Assembly: GCF_007655135.1 (NCBI RefSeq)
Contig: NC_045128.1
Location: 17,252,230-17,316,229 of the forward strand
DNA length: 64,000 nucleotides
Origin: Punica granatum
Lineage: Eukaryota > Streptophyta > Magnoliopsida > Myrtales > Lythraceae
Direction: 5' to 3'
Positions 10,800 to 22,047 of the stretch are shown in pieces; position 1 is the stretch's first letter; each line of letters opens with the position of its first letter. A program made the position numbers and the translations under genes. Under the pieces are notes generated by a model, which did no database searches, was not told where the DNA came from, and saw only the letters and a list, made by a program, of their open reading frames with translations.

Positions 10800-11085
10800 G
10801 GATTTTAGATGAGCCTGAAAGCATTAAATGCGAGGTGTCAAAACCTGAAAGCAGTAAATGCGGGGCCGGAGCCCAAAAGTAGTAAATACTGGGCCAGGGC
10901 CAGAAAGCAGTAAATGTAGGACCGAGGCCCGAAGGCAGTAAATGTAGGACCGAGGCCCGATGCGGGGCCGAAGCCCAAAAGTGGGGCCGAAACCCGATGC
11001 AGGGCCGAAACCCAAAAGTAAATGCAGGGCCGGAGGCCGATGTGAGGTCGAAGCCTAATGCAGTAAATGCGGGGCTGATAGGAAA
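10800..11085 (-). repeat. Degenerate GC-rich repeat with GGCC-type hairpins (B)
   Basis: Irregular copies of GGGGCCGAAGCCC, GGACCGAGGCCC and CAGTAAATGC. It corresponds to the well-ordered 45 bp array of E (51988-52720) and a shorter tract in G (33064-33215). Confidence 0.7.
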
Positions 11086-12397
11086 GTGCAAGAAATGCGA
11101 AAGCAAAGGTCAATGCTGAGGAATAGCGTGAGGCGCTGCAATGCGGTGACGCTGATTTGCTTGCGGTCTTGCTTTGTGGAGCAGGGATGGGGACTCAGTG
11201 TTGAAATCCCAAGGAGCTGGATGGATGGAAGACGTTTGTTGTCTCAATTGTGGTCGATCAGTATTCATGTTGTCTTCTTGTGTAAAATTTCCTACAATGG
11301 GAAAAGAAAACAATGAAGGAGCAAACTATATTCGCGATTTTAGCGTGAGGGCATAGGGGATTGAACTAGCCTGGTAGGCGTCGTGCGAGCGCACTGAGAG
11401 ACATGCACAAGGTGTGTCGAGGATGCGTGCATGGGCAAGGTAGGGGTGTGCTCGTACGACGCAGAAATGGCACGCTCAGTTGTGCTGATGGAAGCACCTG
11501 TAGCATACAAGGACGTGTGCTTCGCCATGCAATGACATAATCGATTGCGCGGGATTAATGGGGAGTTAGTGTTGCTTGGATGGTTGGCCCTTGAGTTACT
11601 GATCGTCTCGCCGTGGAGGAAGGGTGAGGACCACGAGAGGTCCACTTGCAAAGACTGTCACAACTTTGTCTACCGTGTGATAGTGTTAAATGTCGTGTAA
11701 AACAGTAAATGGATAGGATGCATGCAGTGCGTGAGTTTTCAAAGGCTAATGTTGTCGTTCACATTGACTCGAAAGGTTCAAAGTACAATGCAAATTTTGT
11801 AAAATAGAGCCTTAAGCTGATTTGCCACCACACTCGGGGTTTGAGCGAGCGCGGCCTCGGAAAGCACCGGTTCTAGGCGAGGGCCTTGCGGAGATATCTA
11901 TCCTAGAGTGCATGTGTGGGCCTCTTCGAGCCCTCTTCCTAGACCTCTCCAGGGCGGCGTTCGCTCAAGCGAGCTCTTGACCGCATCTCTGCATCTTGGC
12001 ACGGGTCTGGGTGAGCTCCCTCTGAGGTTGTAGTTGGCCGACGAGTTCCTCATTCTATGGAAAGTTGGTGAGGTCCTGGTGAGCTAACGGACTATGTCGA
12101 GATGCGGGCAAGAGGCCGAGCAAGGCGTCCCTTACCGAGACGACAGAAAAATCTGCTTAGGACTTGTCAATGTGAACGACATCCTAGTGTGTTTTGAAAA
12201 CTGCATGATGCACATGTGCAGAGAAAAGTAAATGCCCACGGCTTAGTACAAATTACAAGGTGCATCGCTCTTGAAATAGAAAAGACTCAAGTGGCACGCA
12301 GGCCGACTCGATGGACTGTTGTCGGCGTCGGGTTGAAGGCTTGCATGGAGGCATAGCACGATGCATGGTTCGGTGCTACGAGGACCGTGCTATCTAT

Positions 12398-12545
12398 GGA
12401 TGGGGCCTCCCGAGTCAAGGGTGTGAATTCCTTGAAATCGAGCGAGGATCTTTGGGGGCCGGTTCGGTGGCATAGCCGACTCGATCCGTTCCCTTACTCG
12501 GAACCTTTGACTAACCTAGCTTCCTATTTTGGCACCCGTGGGATT
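12398..12545 (-). other. Highly conserved leader block next to the primer binding site (B)
   Basis: Nearly identical to 50474-50615 (E, reverse complement) and 34535-34690 (G), while flanking interior sequence has diverged. On the minus strand it contains GTTCC-GAGTAAG-GGAAC and an ATCGAG...CTCGAT inverted repeat. Its position after the primer binding site is where dimerisation or packaging signals sit in retroelements; that role is inferred. Confidence 0.6.
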
Positions 12546-12686
12546 TCGGACAAGGCACCTAAAGCTAGCATGATATGCAATGCATGCGTGAAATAAATGT
12601 GCGTAAGTAGATAAGCGATAAACGACGGAAAGCAGTGAATAAACCAGCAAGCAAGCGAACGGGATTGAGCCCGAACCCTCTAGAAA

Positions 12687-12704
12687 TCCCCAGTGGAGTC
12701 GCCA
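12687..12704 (-). promoter_or_regulatory. Primer binding site, tRNA-Arg type (B)
   Basis: On the minus strand TGGCGACTCCACTGGGGA lies three bases after the 5' LTR end. It is complementary to the 3' end of a plant tRNA-Arg as I remember it (ending GGAGTCG plus CCA). G has the same 18 bases at 34826-34843. Confidence 0.85.
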
Positions 12705-15249
12705 AGCTGTGCGCACCCGAATTTAATCTCGTCAGGGCACGCATGCGCGAAGCCTATGCAACGCGACTTGGGAGTGTCCACCTTCCTAGGGACGCGCGAC
12801 GGACACGCGTGAGAAGGAGTCGCCACTTACTGTTTACGACTCGTAGGTCGAGGGCCGTTGAGTCGCTCGGGTCTAGGGGTACGGGGTACACCTAAATGCT
12901 AAGGCAATGGTCATGTGAAACCGAAAATTCCGAATTCGGGGGTTCTATTACGTAAGGGCCTATATCCCGCACGCCCTTTCGGTACTCTAGTTTGCTAAGC
13001 TTGCCGTTTTATCTTATTTACCGCGTGATTTAGGGTTGCACTTGACTCGCCCGTTTTGACACCGTAAAGCCGGTGAATCAATTGAGTTGGGCCAAGGATC
13101 CGAAAGATGAGTAGACTTGTGTGTCGAGGAATCGGTTCACTATCTTATCGTTACAGTTCATCGAACCGTGATGGTCGATTCCCTGCGAGAACCGAGACCG
13201 CGAGTATTCGAGCTTACTCATCTCTTGGTGACAATATACCAACTTGACCGGTTCGACACTCGGACCTCTCGCTCGCCGATCGGGAATCCTTACAAGTGAA
13301 TGAATGAATATACAAATAAAATCCTCGCGATGTTCTCTCGAATAATTACAAAGTGTAACTTACTAAGTAAATGGATCCTGATCGGTTTGCATTGGGCCAA
13401 TATTCCGCTCCAGCTCACCGTGTGTTTTGAATGACCGATAAATAAATTAAGGCAACGCGGGGTCAAAGAGCCGGGGGTCGGGTCCAATCGAACCGACGGT
13501 TTGCAGGAGAACCGATTAGTTCCCACTGTAACCGTTGGACCGATCGAGCTCCCGGGTGATATCTAAACACGTTTCACACATCCAATCTAAATTGCCTTCC
13601 ACATAGGCCATATTTGGAGTGTGATGGTGACTCGAGGCTAGATCCCATTCCGCACTCGGGTTGCGCGCACTCGTGAGGTAGGAGGCGTTGGACCTCGTGT
13701 TCGGTGATTTGGGGCGTTGGACCCCGTGCAACACGTAACCTATGGGCTCGGACCCGAACTGCAACAAATCAGCAAAAGCAAATGGAAAACAGAAGAAAAC
13801 TGATAAAACTGATGGAAAACAGATAACAACTGACAAACGTAGGTGAATATAGACAAGTTGTGTATTAAGTCGAATGTACGTGATTTAATCAGTTATCGAC
13901 CGGGGTTGATTTGCAAACAATGTGTCTAGCCTAGGCAAACATAGATGGTGGGCTAGAATATGGTTCTAAGCCAATTACATGTGTGAATTTGTTTTAGAAT
14001 CCTTATTCAGTGAGATGACACTGCGGTTTCACCGAATTAACCAAACTTGTATCTTGACTCTAGATTGGAATCTAATATTCCACCTATCCATTATCTAATG
14101 TTTGTTTAAGTCAAGTACATGATTAATCCGGTTCTTCGTCTTTTACAACTGAAATAAAAAGGTTCACCATCGAATCTACGATAGGAAGATAGAAACACTG
14201 AAAGTGAACGGAATGGGCCGTACGAATGAAACTCGCACCCGAACGGGTTTCCCTTTTTTGTCCATAGATCGAGGTGTTTCGGTCTCCCAAACGCCTAGAA
14301 TGTCGGCGAATCACGAAATGATGGTCATGCCCTTTGAACGGTAAAACGTGTAGGGCGTGTATGTGGAAGTTGGGATCACATGACACGAAGAGGTCCAAAG
14401 AGGACTCGTGCACTTAGACATGAGCCTCCTCAAATTGGGCCTTGACTCGAGTCATAGCGCACGAGTGCTCCCTAGACACTAATTCTATTCGTGTTATGTG
14501 TCTCGATGTTTTGAAATTGTGAATTTTAAAAGGGCACTCTCACCGTTTAGTGATTCGTCGACGCGTTTACGAGTTGATATTCAATTTATCCAATTACTTA
14601 GGCCGAGTGGTTAGTTTAGCCGAATGGTACGTCCTGTTTCCCGTTTGTGAAGTGGTTTAATGATTGAGACCGCAAACCTTAATTGTTATGGATCAATGAA
14701 ATGATTGTTCGATATTAACGTACCTAACATACGAATTAGCACGAAACCAATGATTAAATGAAAATTGTGATTACAATCAATTCCAAGAATCGGTTTTGAC
14801 CGTTTCTTGCATGCGTAAAACGTCAAACATGATAATAACACACATTCTATAAAGCCGATGCGGCCATGATCTTGGGTGCACAAACAAGCACATAATGCGA
14901 ACGCAAATATCGTATTTAAAGGGAATCGATAAAACGGCGTCGGCTCATGCAACAACGAAATAAAATAAAATACAATAAATACGGGAACCGACTGATTTCG
15001 GGGCGAAAGAGAGCTCCTTGGACCCATTTAAGTTGTAGAAAAATGTTACCTAGCCTCGGAACACGAGGAAAGAGTCGGAGAAGTGGCAAAGGGAGTCGGG
15101 AGACTCGGTTGGAACGAACAGACCCGAATCGGTGCAGTCGGGTCGACTGGCAGACCCAACTGGCAGTCTGGCTTGTCGGTACTGTACCGGTTGATCGGGA
15201 TGGAAGTTTGGCACGGGGCCAGTTGCGTTGGATTCCCAAGAGACTAAGG

Positions 15250-15860
15250 ATCGCGCCTGTGGTGGTTTCGGAAGGAGAGCATGCGTAGATTTTCTGGAAA
15301 TCGAAAACAAAGTCGGATTAGCTAGCAGAAAACAGAACCGACTGGGCGAAACTGACCCGACTGGGCAGGTCAGAAAGAAATGGCTGTCTCGGAGGCTCCC
15401 GGTGGTATTTTTCTGTAAGGTCTGTGGCATTGGACTCCTAACTCACTGAGGATCATGCCTGCGGTGGTTTCGGAAGGAGAGCATGCGTAGATTTTCCGGA
15501 AATCAAAAACAAAGTCGGGTTAGTAAAAAAAAGACAGATCCAGTCGGGACAAACAGACCCGACTGGCACCCGGCAAAGAAAAGGCTCTACAGAAGGCTCC
15601 CGGTGGTCTTTCGATTCAAGGTCGGTGGAATTGGACTCCTAACTGAGTGAGGAACACGGTGATAGGTGGCTCGTAGTGAGATTCAACCCGAGCTGACCTG
15701 TACGTTCCTGCAAAGTTCGGGTTAGAAAAGACGACCGGAGGAACAAACCCGACTGGCACCCGATGAAGAAACGACTCTACGGGAGGTTCCCGGTGGTCTT
15801 TTGGTGCAAGATCGGAGGCATTGGACTCCTAACTGACTGAGGATCATGCCTGCAGTAGTT
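15250..15860 (-). repeat. About 200 bp imperfect tandem repeat inside LTR B
   Basis: Segments containing GCCTGCGGTGGTTTCGG at 15255, 15456 and 15847, each with nearby GGCATTGGACTCCTAACT and ACCCGACTGG motifs. Related copies occur in C, E (49750-50110) and G. Confidence 0.65.
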
Positions 15861-16109
15861 TCGTGAAGATTAGCCATGTTAATTTTCCTGAGAGATGCAA
15901 AGAAAACCGGTAAAAATTGGAAAAAATCTGTGAAGGGAGAAAAGAGAGAAATGGCGGTGGTGCGCGGTTGAGCGGCTCTCGGCACGCGACCACCTTGTCA
16001 CGGGGGAGGGTGAGGGTCATGAGGAACCCCTAGGAAATGATGGCACGACTCGCCATAGTCGTGAGGTAGTGGAAATGTCCGGGGAGCCCAGGAAGCCGTG
16101 AAAACACCT

Positions 16110-16440
16110 ATTGAACCCGGTTCTGGACAGAGCTGGTTCGGGCTGCTGGAAGCTTCAAATCGCAAAACTAACACCGAAAATGGACTCGGGAGGTCGAATA
16201 CATGTGGGATATGTAGTTTGTTTGAGGCTCGGATAAGTCGGGAAGGAAGAACTCGCCTAGAAACCGGGAAACTCCCTAGGGACCCGATTCTGGACTGGGC
16301 TGGAACTGCATGCTGGAAGCTTCAAATGCCGAAACTAACACTGGAAATGGACTCGGGAGGTCGAATACATGTGGGGTATAAAGTTTGGTCAAGTTTGGTT
16401 TGGGTTGAGTGGCGGTCGCCGGAAAACGGTTGAGTTTTCC
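16110..16440 (-). repeat. 168 bp tandem duplication inside LTR B
   Basis: The block with CTGGAAGCTTCAAAT and GGACTCGGGAGGTCGAATAC occurs twice, 168 bases apart (16145 and 16313). It is also duplicated in the E LTRs. Confidence 0.8.
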
Positions 16441-16590
16441 GGCAATTTTGCCTTGGTTTCGGGCTGAGGGAAAGCTGGACGAATTTCTGAAAAATGCTGA
16501 GCTCTAAGGGGCTTGAGAGGATTTTCTAGAGTGAGAGAGCTTGAGAGAGAATGGATGGTGAGTTGTGATTAAGTTAATGATGCAATGGGC

Positions 16591-16598
16591 TTATAAAG
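16591..16598 (-). promoter_or_regulatory. Probable LTR promoter TATA box (B, 5' LTR)
   Basis: TTTATAA on the minus strand, followed downstream by a CT-rich stretch. TATA elements occur at the same place in the other LTRs (18104, 26816, 39944, 48875, 57772). The deleted left LTR of B lacks it. Confidence 0.6.
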
Positions 16599-18103
16599 GA
16601 AGACTTAATGGCTTGTTTAGTGAAAACTAAGTGCAATTAGTGGGTGCTTAAGGGATCCGAATTTTTGGAGGGAAGATTAGGGTGGGGAAGTTGTCTTGAA
16701 AGGTGATGGGAGGTGATGGATGGGAGAAAGGAAGTGATGGGTGTAAGAAGATATTTTGAAAATGTGTGGTGGAGGCTCATTTGGCTTGTCTTTAGAGGAG
16801 AGCCATGGCTCGCGGCTTGGCTTGGCTCGGCTCGGCTTGGCTAACTCAAGGGTCCCACTTGATTAGGAAGAAAACCGGAAGAAGCTCGGGGCTTGATTGA
16901 TCACGCATTCGATTTCCGTGGTTCGCTTGAACGACAGGAGAAGAACATTAGAAAAGCAGAAGAGAGCAGTCAGAAGAACATACAGACAAAGAACCCCGAA
17001 AACAGCGCAGCTGGCACTGTGGCACTATTCATCACCGAATCACTGAAGCACCGAAAGGTGCCCAATATGGGACTCTAAAAATCCCTCTCAGTGCCAAAGT
17101 GACCAACGACACGTCTGGGCGCGTTTCGAGGGCATACTGCTTAAGCCGGGACACCTCTGATCTCTCATGGACGCCTTTTATGACAGGGCTCATGGGGCCC
17201 GCTCCACTGACAAGTAAACGGCCCTCCAAAATGGGCCTACAGGCACCCAGGGACCAATGGGGTCGTGGAATAAGCTTCAGACGACCTTTCGGAACTCTAC
17301 AGGGCTCCCCGAGGGACGTTTCAATGGTAGAAAACGCCTCCCGATGAATCTTCGGGGCACATTCACAGAAAACAGAGATCACAGCGATCCCCAAACACCT
17401 CAAGATATTCGGGGAACACTGAGAAAGCTCCGGTCACAAGTCCCTAGGTCTTCCAGGGGCAACGGTCTTCGGTCGAAGACGACGAGCCAACGATCCCCCA
17501 CGAGGCAAAAGGGTCACCGAAACGAACATTAAGGTACACTAAGAGTAATCGGGGACCGGGGACGCTCAACTCCACTCCGAATGTCCGAACAGGGCAAAAC
17601 CGACTCTCGAGGCGCCGAGTCGCCCGAACATCCATTCACACGACGTATGGCGATATTAGGCTCATTCAAATCCTCTTCGTTCAAGCATTCCAAATCTATA
17701 AATTAATCGGACATCAGAGATCGGATGCGAGTTCAATCAAGTCTCAAGCACTTCCCGGCTTTTCTCTCTATCGAATGGGACCCACAGCTCAGCCAAGCCA
17801 AGCCACCAAGCCACGGCTCAACCCCAAGCCACGGCTTAACCCTCCAAGCCTCGGCCCGCCCGCAATCAGCCGCGGCTTATCCCCTCAAGGCCGGCGGCTC
17901 AAGGCTTCCCCACCACAAATTCAAATTTCTCTTACACATCCATCACTTCCTATCATCCATCCATTACCCCATCACCTCTCCTTTGCTTTCCTCACACTCA
18001 ACATGACCCAAACCCCATCCTAATCCCTTCTTAAAATTTCGGCAGCCCCCACTTACCCATTAAACCGCGATTAACTTCATCAAAGCACACCGTTAGCCTA
18101 GCG

Positions 18104-18109
18104 TATAAG
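18104..18109 (+). promoter_or_regulatory. Probable LTR promoter TATA box (C)
   Basis: TATAAG followed by the CT-rich tract TCATTCTCACTCTCTCTC about 45 bases downstream, in the same setting as the E LTR. Confidence 0.5.
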
Positions 18110-19047
18110 TTCCCATTCATCATTAAGCTTAATCACTTCTTCATTCTCACTCTCTCTCAAGCCATCTTCTCTCTAAAAAGCTCTCAACCTCCAGCCCTTC
18201 CCCTCATCCTCGCACAGCCCATCCCAAGGCCGAAACCGGCCAAAACCGACGGAAACCGCCCGGTATTCCGGCAACCACCCGACCTGACTTAAACCAAAAA
18301 TCACCAAACTCCCTAGCCTACATATTTTCCACCCCCTAAGCCCATTTCCGGGCTTAGATTTCCCATTTGAAGCCTCCATCATCGCGTTTTGGTCGCACGA
18401 GGAGTCGGGTCTCCTAGGCGTTACCGGGTGCACAACGGGTCTTCCACACGTGCCATTTGGCTCCATGACTTTGCCGAGTCGTGCCATCACATTCCAAGGG
18501 TTCCTCACAACCCTCACCCTCCCTCGTGAAGAGGTGGTCACGATCTGAGGGCCGATCCTCCGCGCATAACCACCGTTTCATCGTTTTTTTTCTTACCGGG
18601 TTCTTTGTGTTCATACCGAACTTCCTCTCACTGTTTCGGGTTCATCTAGGGCTTGGCACGCTCGGGTCTGTCCACGGTCGTCTAGATCTGCCCCTTAGGA
18701 GTCCAATGAGCCCGCTCCCGTATCGTGCCATGGCCGGAGCTAGCGTGCCGACTCCTTTTTCCCCAAGCTGCTGCGGCCGTCACCTCTCGGGTCCTTCTAC
18801 CCGTAGCTTCCAACCGAGTCTTACGACTCTCAAGGCCACTTCCCCGACTCTCTTCCTCGTGCATCGAGGCTAGGTAACATCCCTCTACGACTTAGAGAAG
18901 CTAGGACCCTCGTCATTTGCTTGTATGAGATGTTAACATGATCTAAAGAACCGGGATGCATGAAAAACGTTATTTTTCCTTTAGATCCGGACTTTCCCAT
19001 GCAAGCCATGCAACGTCACGTGTTTCATTCCTTTATCACGTTCATGT

Positions 19048-19055
19048 GTCATATA
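19048..19055. repeat. 8-base target-site duplication of the hAT element, left copy
   Basis: GTCATATA, repeated exactly at 42361-42368. An 8-base duplication is the hAT signature. Confidence 0.93.
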
Positions 19056-19069
19056 TAGGGCCGGCAATA
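19056..19069 (+). repeat. hAT left terminal inverted repeat
   Basis: TAGGGCCGGCAATA pairs with the right end 42347-42360 with two internal mismatches in 13 positions. Subterminal ACACGACACGATAACACG repeats follow to about 19300. Confidence 0.88.
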
Positions 19070-19300
19070 TTTGACACGACACGATAACACGACATGGATA
19101 CGACACGAAGTTAAACGGGTTCGGGTTGAGGTTTTTTGATATTCGGTCTAAACGGGTCAACCCGTTTAGACACGGTTAATAAACCGTGTCTAAACGGGTT
19201 GAACCCGCATAACCCGATTAGACACGATTAAACCTGTTTATTTAGACGTGTTTAATCGTGTTACTTAATCGTGTAACCCGTTAACCCGTTTATCTAACTG
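19070..19300. repeat. hAT left subterminal repeats
   Basis: Short motifs such as ACACGA, AACGGGT and AACCCGTTTA recur on both strands. In hAT elements subterminal repeats bind transposase; assignment here is by position. Confidence 0.7.
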
Positions 19301-19475
19301 AATTTACCAATATACCCTTCCACTAACCCTAATTTTGAAATTCCTCCTGCCGTGTTTTCATTCTTGCCTTCCCGTTCCTGACTTCCTGTTGTAACCCTAA
19401 ATTCCTAACCCGTAAGCCCTTCCTCCTTTGGTTTCGCCTCCAGGCCCTCCACGGCTCCACTGTCAGTAGAAGAAA

Positions 19476-19688
19476 TTGAAGAATCCTCCACCGCTCCACC
19501 GTCCAAGCGTCCACGATCCGCTTCGCCGTTCTGTTTTTCTTGGTTTCACTCAGTTCGGGTACTTCAAGGTCATCGGGAAGGGCCTTCTGCCAGAGCAGCA
19601 GCCGATTGTGGTAAAGGCCAAGCTCGTGTCCAAGACCGCCGAGAAGAAAATCAAGGAGGCCGGTGGCGCCGTCGTGCTCACCGCTTAG
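19476..19688 (+). pseudogene. Captured 3' end of 60S ribosomal protein uL15 (RPL27A)
   Basis: A 70-codon frame. From 19548 to the TAG at 19686-19688 it reads TQFGYFKV, then a short linker, PIVVKAKL and a tail ending [14 protein letters not shown], which is the C-terminus of plant uL15 (L27a). The family has about 145 residues; only the last 47 or so are present, with no internal stop. The preceding 22 codons (from ATG 19476) are unrelated. In another frame, 19457-19516 reads like the acidic and KRPR N-terminal region of a hAT transposase, so the capture may have joined an exon of the transposon; that is tentative. The region just after the stop may be the gene's 3' UTR. Confidence 0.8.
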
Positions 19689-21091
19689 GTGATTTTTGTT
19701 AGCAATTTTACCTTTCTCTGTTTACATTGATCTGTGATCTCTGGAGCTTTCGTTATTGCTGCAAATTTTGCTGCTTTGACTCAATTCCGATGGATTCAAT
19801 TCCATGCCTCTCTGTGATTCATATCGTGGGTTTGGCTCTCCGTCCATCCTCAGTTTCGATATTTTCATGGTCAGCTTTGTTCCCGGTTCTTCATCTCTTC
19901 CCCTGTTCTGTCTAAATTTAATTTTTCTAGATTGCAATGTTCTTGAGACTATGCTGTCAGCCATATGTTTGTTGATTTGCCCATATGAAAATTTTCCACC
20001 AAAAATGTTGTGAGAGTTTCACTTACATGCTTGCAGAAGGATGAAAGAAATGCTCTTCTCAAAACCAACTTATCAAAATCTAATATTGCAAAGATTACAA
20101 AAAGCCGAGGTTGAAGTTGCTCGATATGTGCAGCACAACGCATTTGAATTATGGAAATCAAGACAGGCTTGTATATAAGTTGTCTTGCCACACAAGAAGG
20201 ACCAATAGAAGTTTTTGACTTTCTTCTTTTACCTAAGATAGAAGAAAAGGAAAATACATCATTATTGATCGATGATCAATGCTGTACTCCTATTCCTATG
20301 CAAGTCAATTTGCCATTTGCCTTTGACATTTCTGTCGCTTCGAGCGATGATCAATGCTGAGCTTGAATTGATTTTGTCCATACTATTGATCGCAATCTCG
20401 TACCATGATCCTGATGCAAGTTGTTTGCTTTATTTTTATTGCAACTTTCCAGTATTTCGTGTGATGCTCGATCCTCTTCACTTAGCTCCCGCAGCAGTCA
20501 GAAAATGCACAGGACATGCGTAGGATTCTGTCATGTTGTCAGATCTACGTTCACTTGTCATTTGGCTTCTGAAATCGAGCTTTTCCCCTGAATTATGATG
20601 TTTGTTACTTCATCGGTATTGTCTACTTTGAATTTTGCAGTCATTGGCTAATCTAGGTCTTCAATAAGGATTACAGTTCCATAAATGTTGGTTTTTTCCA
20701 TAGATATACGATGGAACGGCCTCGGTTCATTGATCACTTTGGAAGTATTGTTTTTTTTTTCCTGGGTTCGTAGGCAGAGTATTGAAGAAATCTTCTTAGG
20801 AAGAATGTTAGTTTGGAAAATCAGATATTTTGACTACGGAAATTAAGAAGGTTAGGAGACCTGCATCGATGATGGTTGAGCTTCACAAGATTTAGTTTGT
20901 TACCTGTAAGACGCTCATTATTGTCATCAAGCATGCTTAAGAATTTCTGGAATGCCGAGTCAGATAACGCCTCAGTCTGTTTGATTCTGCTGGATTCCAT
21001 GCCTTGGGCTGGTCACCATACTTTTGCAATTTAATTTGCGTGTTCTTTTTCCATTTGCATTAACCGATTTCTCATTGTCTATTTTATTTAG
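19689..21091. other. hAT interior, no recognisable gene
   Basis: AT-rich sequence without a convincing frame. It may include the captured uL15 3' flank and introns of the transposase gene. A possible exon with AAAAAGCCGAGGTTGAAGTT lies after a TTGCAG acceptor near 20030-20180, but I cannot assign it. Confidence 0.5.
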
Positions 21092-21702
21092 GGATGAGTT
21101 CAGAAAATAATTTGGAGGTGAACCTGGAATCCTCTGGGAAGGAAAATCCTTTATTCACAATAAATGAAGATGATGATGTAGTGGAGCTCATTGGAGATGA
21201 GATCAAAGACACTGCAACAGGAGCTCAGGCAGGGACATCGACGGGCAAGCGAAAAAGAAGGCTTACCTCACCTGAGTTAGAAAAGTACTTAGATGAGACA
21301 AGGAGTGATAGAAAGACGGACTTGGACATTCTTGAGTATTGGAAGCTTAACTCCCAACGATATCCGTTGGTTGCAAGGATGACTCGTGATATTTTGAGTA
21401 TTCCCGTATCCACGGTTGCCTCTGAGGCAGCATTCAGCTACGGAGGTCGTGTTCTCGATCAGTATCGGAGTTCTTTGAAACCCGACCTTGTGGAAGCATT
21501 CATGTGCTCTCGAGATTGGCTTTATGGATTAACTGGTAAGTTTACTTTTCAGTTCTGATTTCTAAAGTTTTTTTGTTGATCTCTCTCTTTTTTGAATGTA
21601 GATAGTTGTGGGATTTCCATGGATCAAATTACAGAGGATGTGATGAACTTAAATATTAGTGAGGAGCCATCAACTCAAGGGTCTAATACCGTGGTTAATT
21701 AA
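21092..21702 (+). pseudogene. hAT transposase C-terminal exons (dimerisation domain)
   Basis: A splice-acceptor-like TTTTATTTAG precedes ATG at 21094. The exon to 21535 encodes 147 residues. From about residue 61 it is the hAT C-terminal dimerisation domain: LEKYLDE, EYWKLN (W83), SEAAFS (110-115), R125 and W142. A 66-base GT-AG intron follows (21536-21601). The second exon encodes 33 more residues, ending in TAA 21700-21702, so the spliced piece would be 180 codons with no defect. The BED finger and the RNase H-like catalytic core are missing, so it is not an active transposase. Whether it is expressed as a dimerisation-only protein is unknown. Confidence 0.85.
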
Positions 21703-22042
21703 AGGAGCCATCAATTCAGATGCCATCACTGCAAGGGCACTCTTAAGGTAACAATAAGCAGTTCTCTTCCGACCTATGCAAGAAAGAATTGTTTTTGGAG
21801 TTCGTTGAATAGGGGTAAGAATTGTTTTTGGAGTTCGTTGAGAGGGGCTTTGTCATGCCCGAGAAGGAAGAGTTTCAGTGATGCCAATGCTGTGATTTCA
21901 ATCTGTAAAAGTGATTTGATTAGTGTGTAGTCTGTCAATCCCCAGTTCCTCTGCTGCTGTTCTTGATCCGGATTCCGCACAATTCGCTGCTTCCTTGCTT
22001 TTGTAACCACTTCCACTTCGATCAATCACTGCTCACATTGTC
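21703..22042. other. hAT interior after the transposase piece
   Basis: No gene seen. A roughly 40-base tandem duplication containing GAATTGTTTTTGGAGTTCG lies at 21783-21845. Confidence 0.6.
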
Positions 22043-22047
22043 AACTT
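22043..22047. repeat. Target-site duplication of element G, left copy
   Basis: AACTT before the LTR terminus TGTACGG; repeated at 41579-41583. Removing the element rejoins hAT sequence ATTGTCAACTTGAAGTG. Confidence 0.93.

Larger units (their letters stand above)
7701..12684 (-). other. Non-coding interior of element B
   Basis: Five kilobases with no frame resembling gag, protease, RT, RNase H or integrase on either strand. It is collinear, by visible blocks, with E (50616-56450, opposite orientation) and G (29757-34534). Shared blocks include the conserved motif at 8125-8174, hairpin modules near 9000-9366, the 55 bp repeat near 9750, and 11090-11300 (51720-51950 in E). Short open frames differ between copies and are not credible genes. 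Confidence 0.75.
3964..16932 (-). mobile_element. Element B: non-autonomous LTR retrotransposon, right end truncated
   Basis: Read on the minus strand: 5' LTR (12708-16932, its first part missing), a 3-base spacer, primer binding site, 6.0 kb interior without gag or pol, polypurine tract, 3' LTR (6733 down to 3964). LTR termini are TGTCAGCACC at the start and GGTGCGCACA at the end. It is inserted in the 3' end of element A. The right boundary at about 16933 is a rearrangement, where LTR C begins in the opposite orientation. The two LTRs differ strongly in length (2770 versus more than 4225 bp) because the left one carries a large internal deletion. Confidence 0.85.
12708..16932 (-). repeat. 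5' LTR of element B, U3 start missing (at least 4.2 kb)
   Basis: Starts TGTGCGCACC. Matches the left LTR to about 14620 and then the reverse complement of LTRs C and E through to about 16930 (equivalent to position 870 of the E LTR). The first 870 bases of the LTR are missing at the junction with C. No gene seen. Confidence 0.85.
16933..19055 (+). repeat. LTR C, first part (start truncated, split by the hAT insertion)
   Basis: Plus-oriented LTR of the B/E family starting at about LTR position 118. It continues at 42369 after the hAT element. Net length of both parts is 4872 bp, close to the intact 5164 bp LTR of E once the missing start is added. The interior partner and other LTR of C are not in the window. 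Confidence 0.85.

Noticed and set aside
12687..12704. Possible tRNA gene near the tRNA-Arg match
   Set aside because: Only the 3' terminal 18 bases including CCA are present, which is a primer binding site, not a gene.
20031..20360. Possible small exon in the hAT interior
   Set aside because: A TTGCAG acceptor and short open stretches exist, but no frame resembles a known protein and no donor or partner exon can be fixed.
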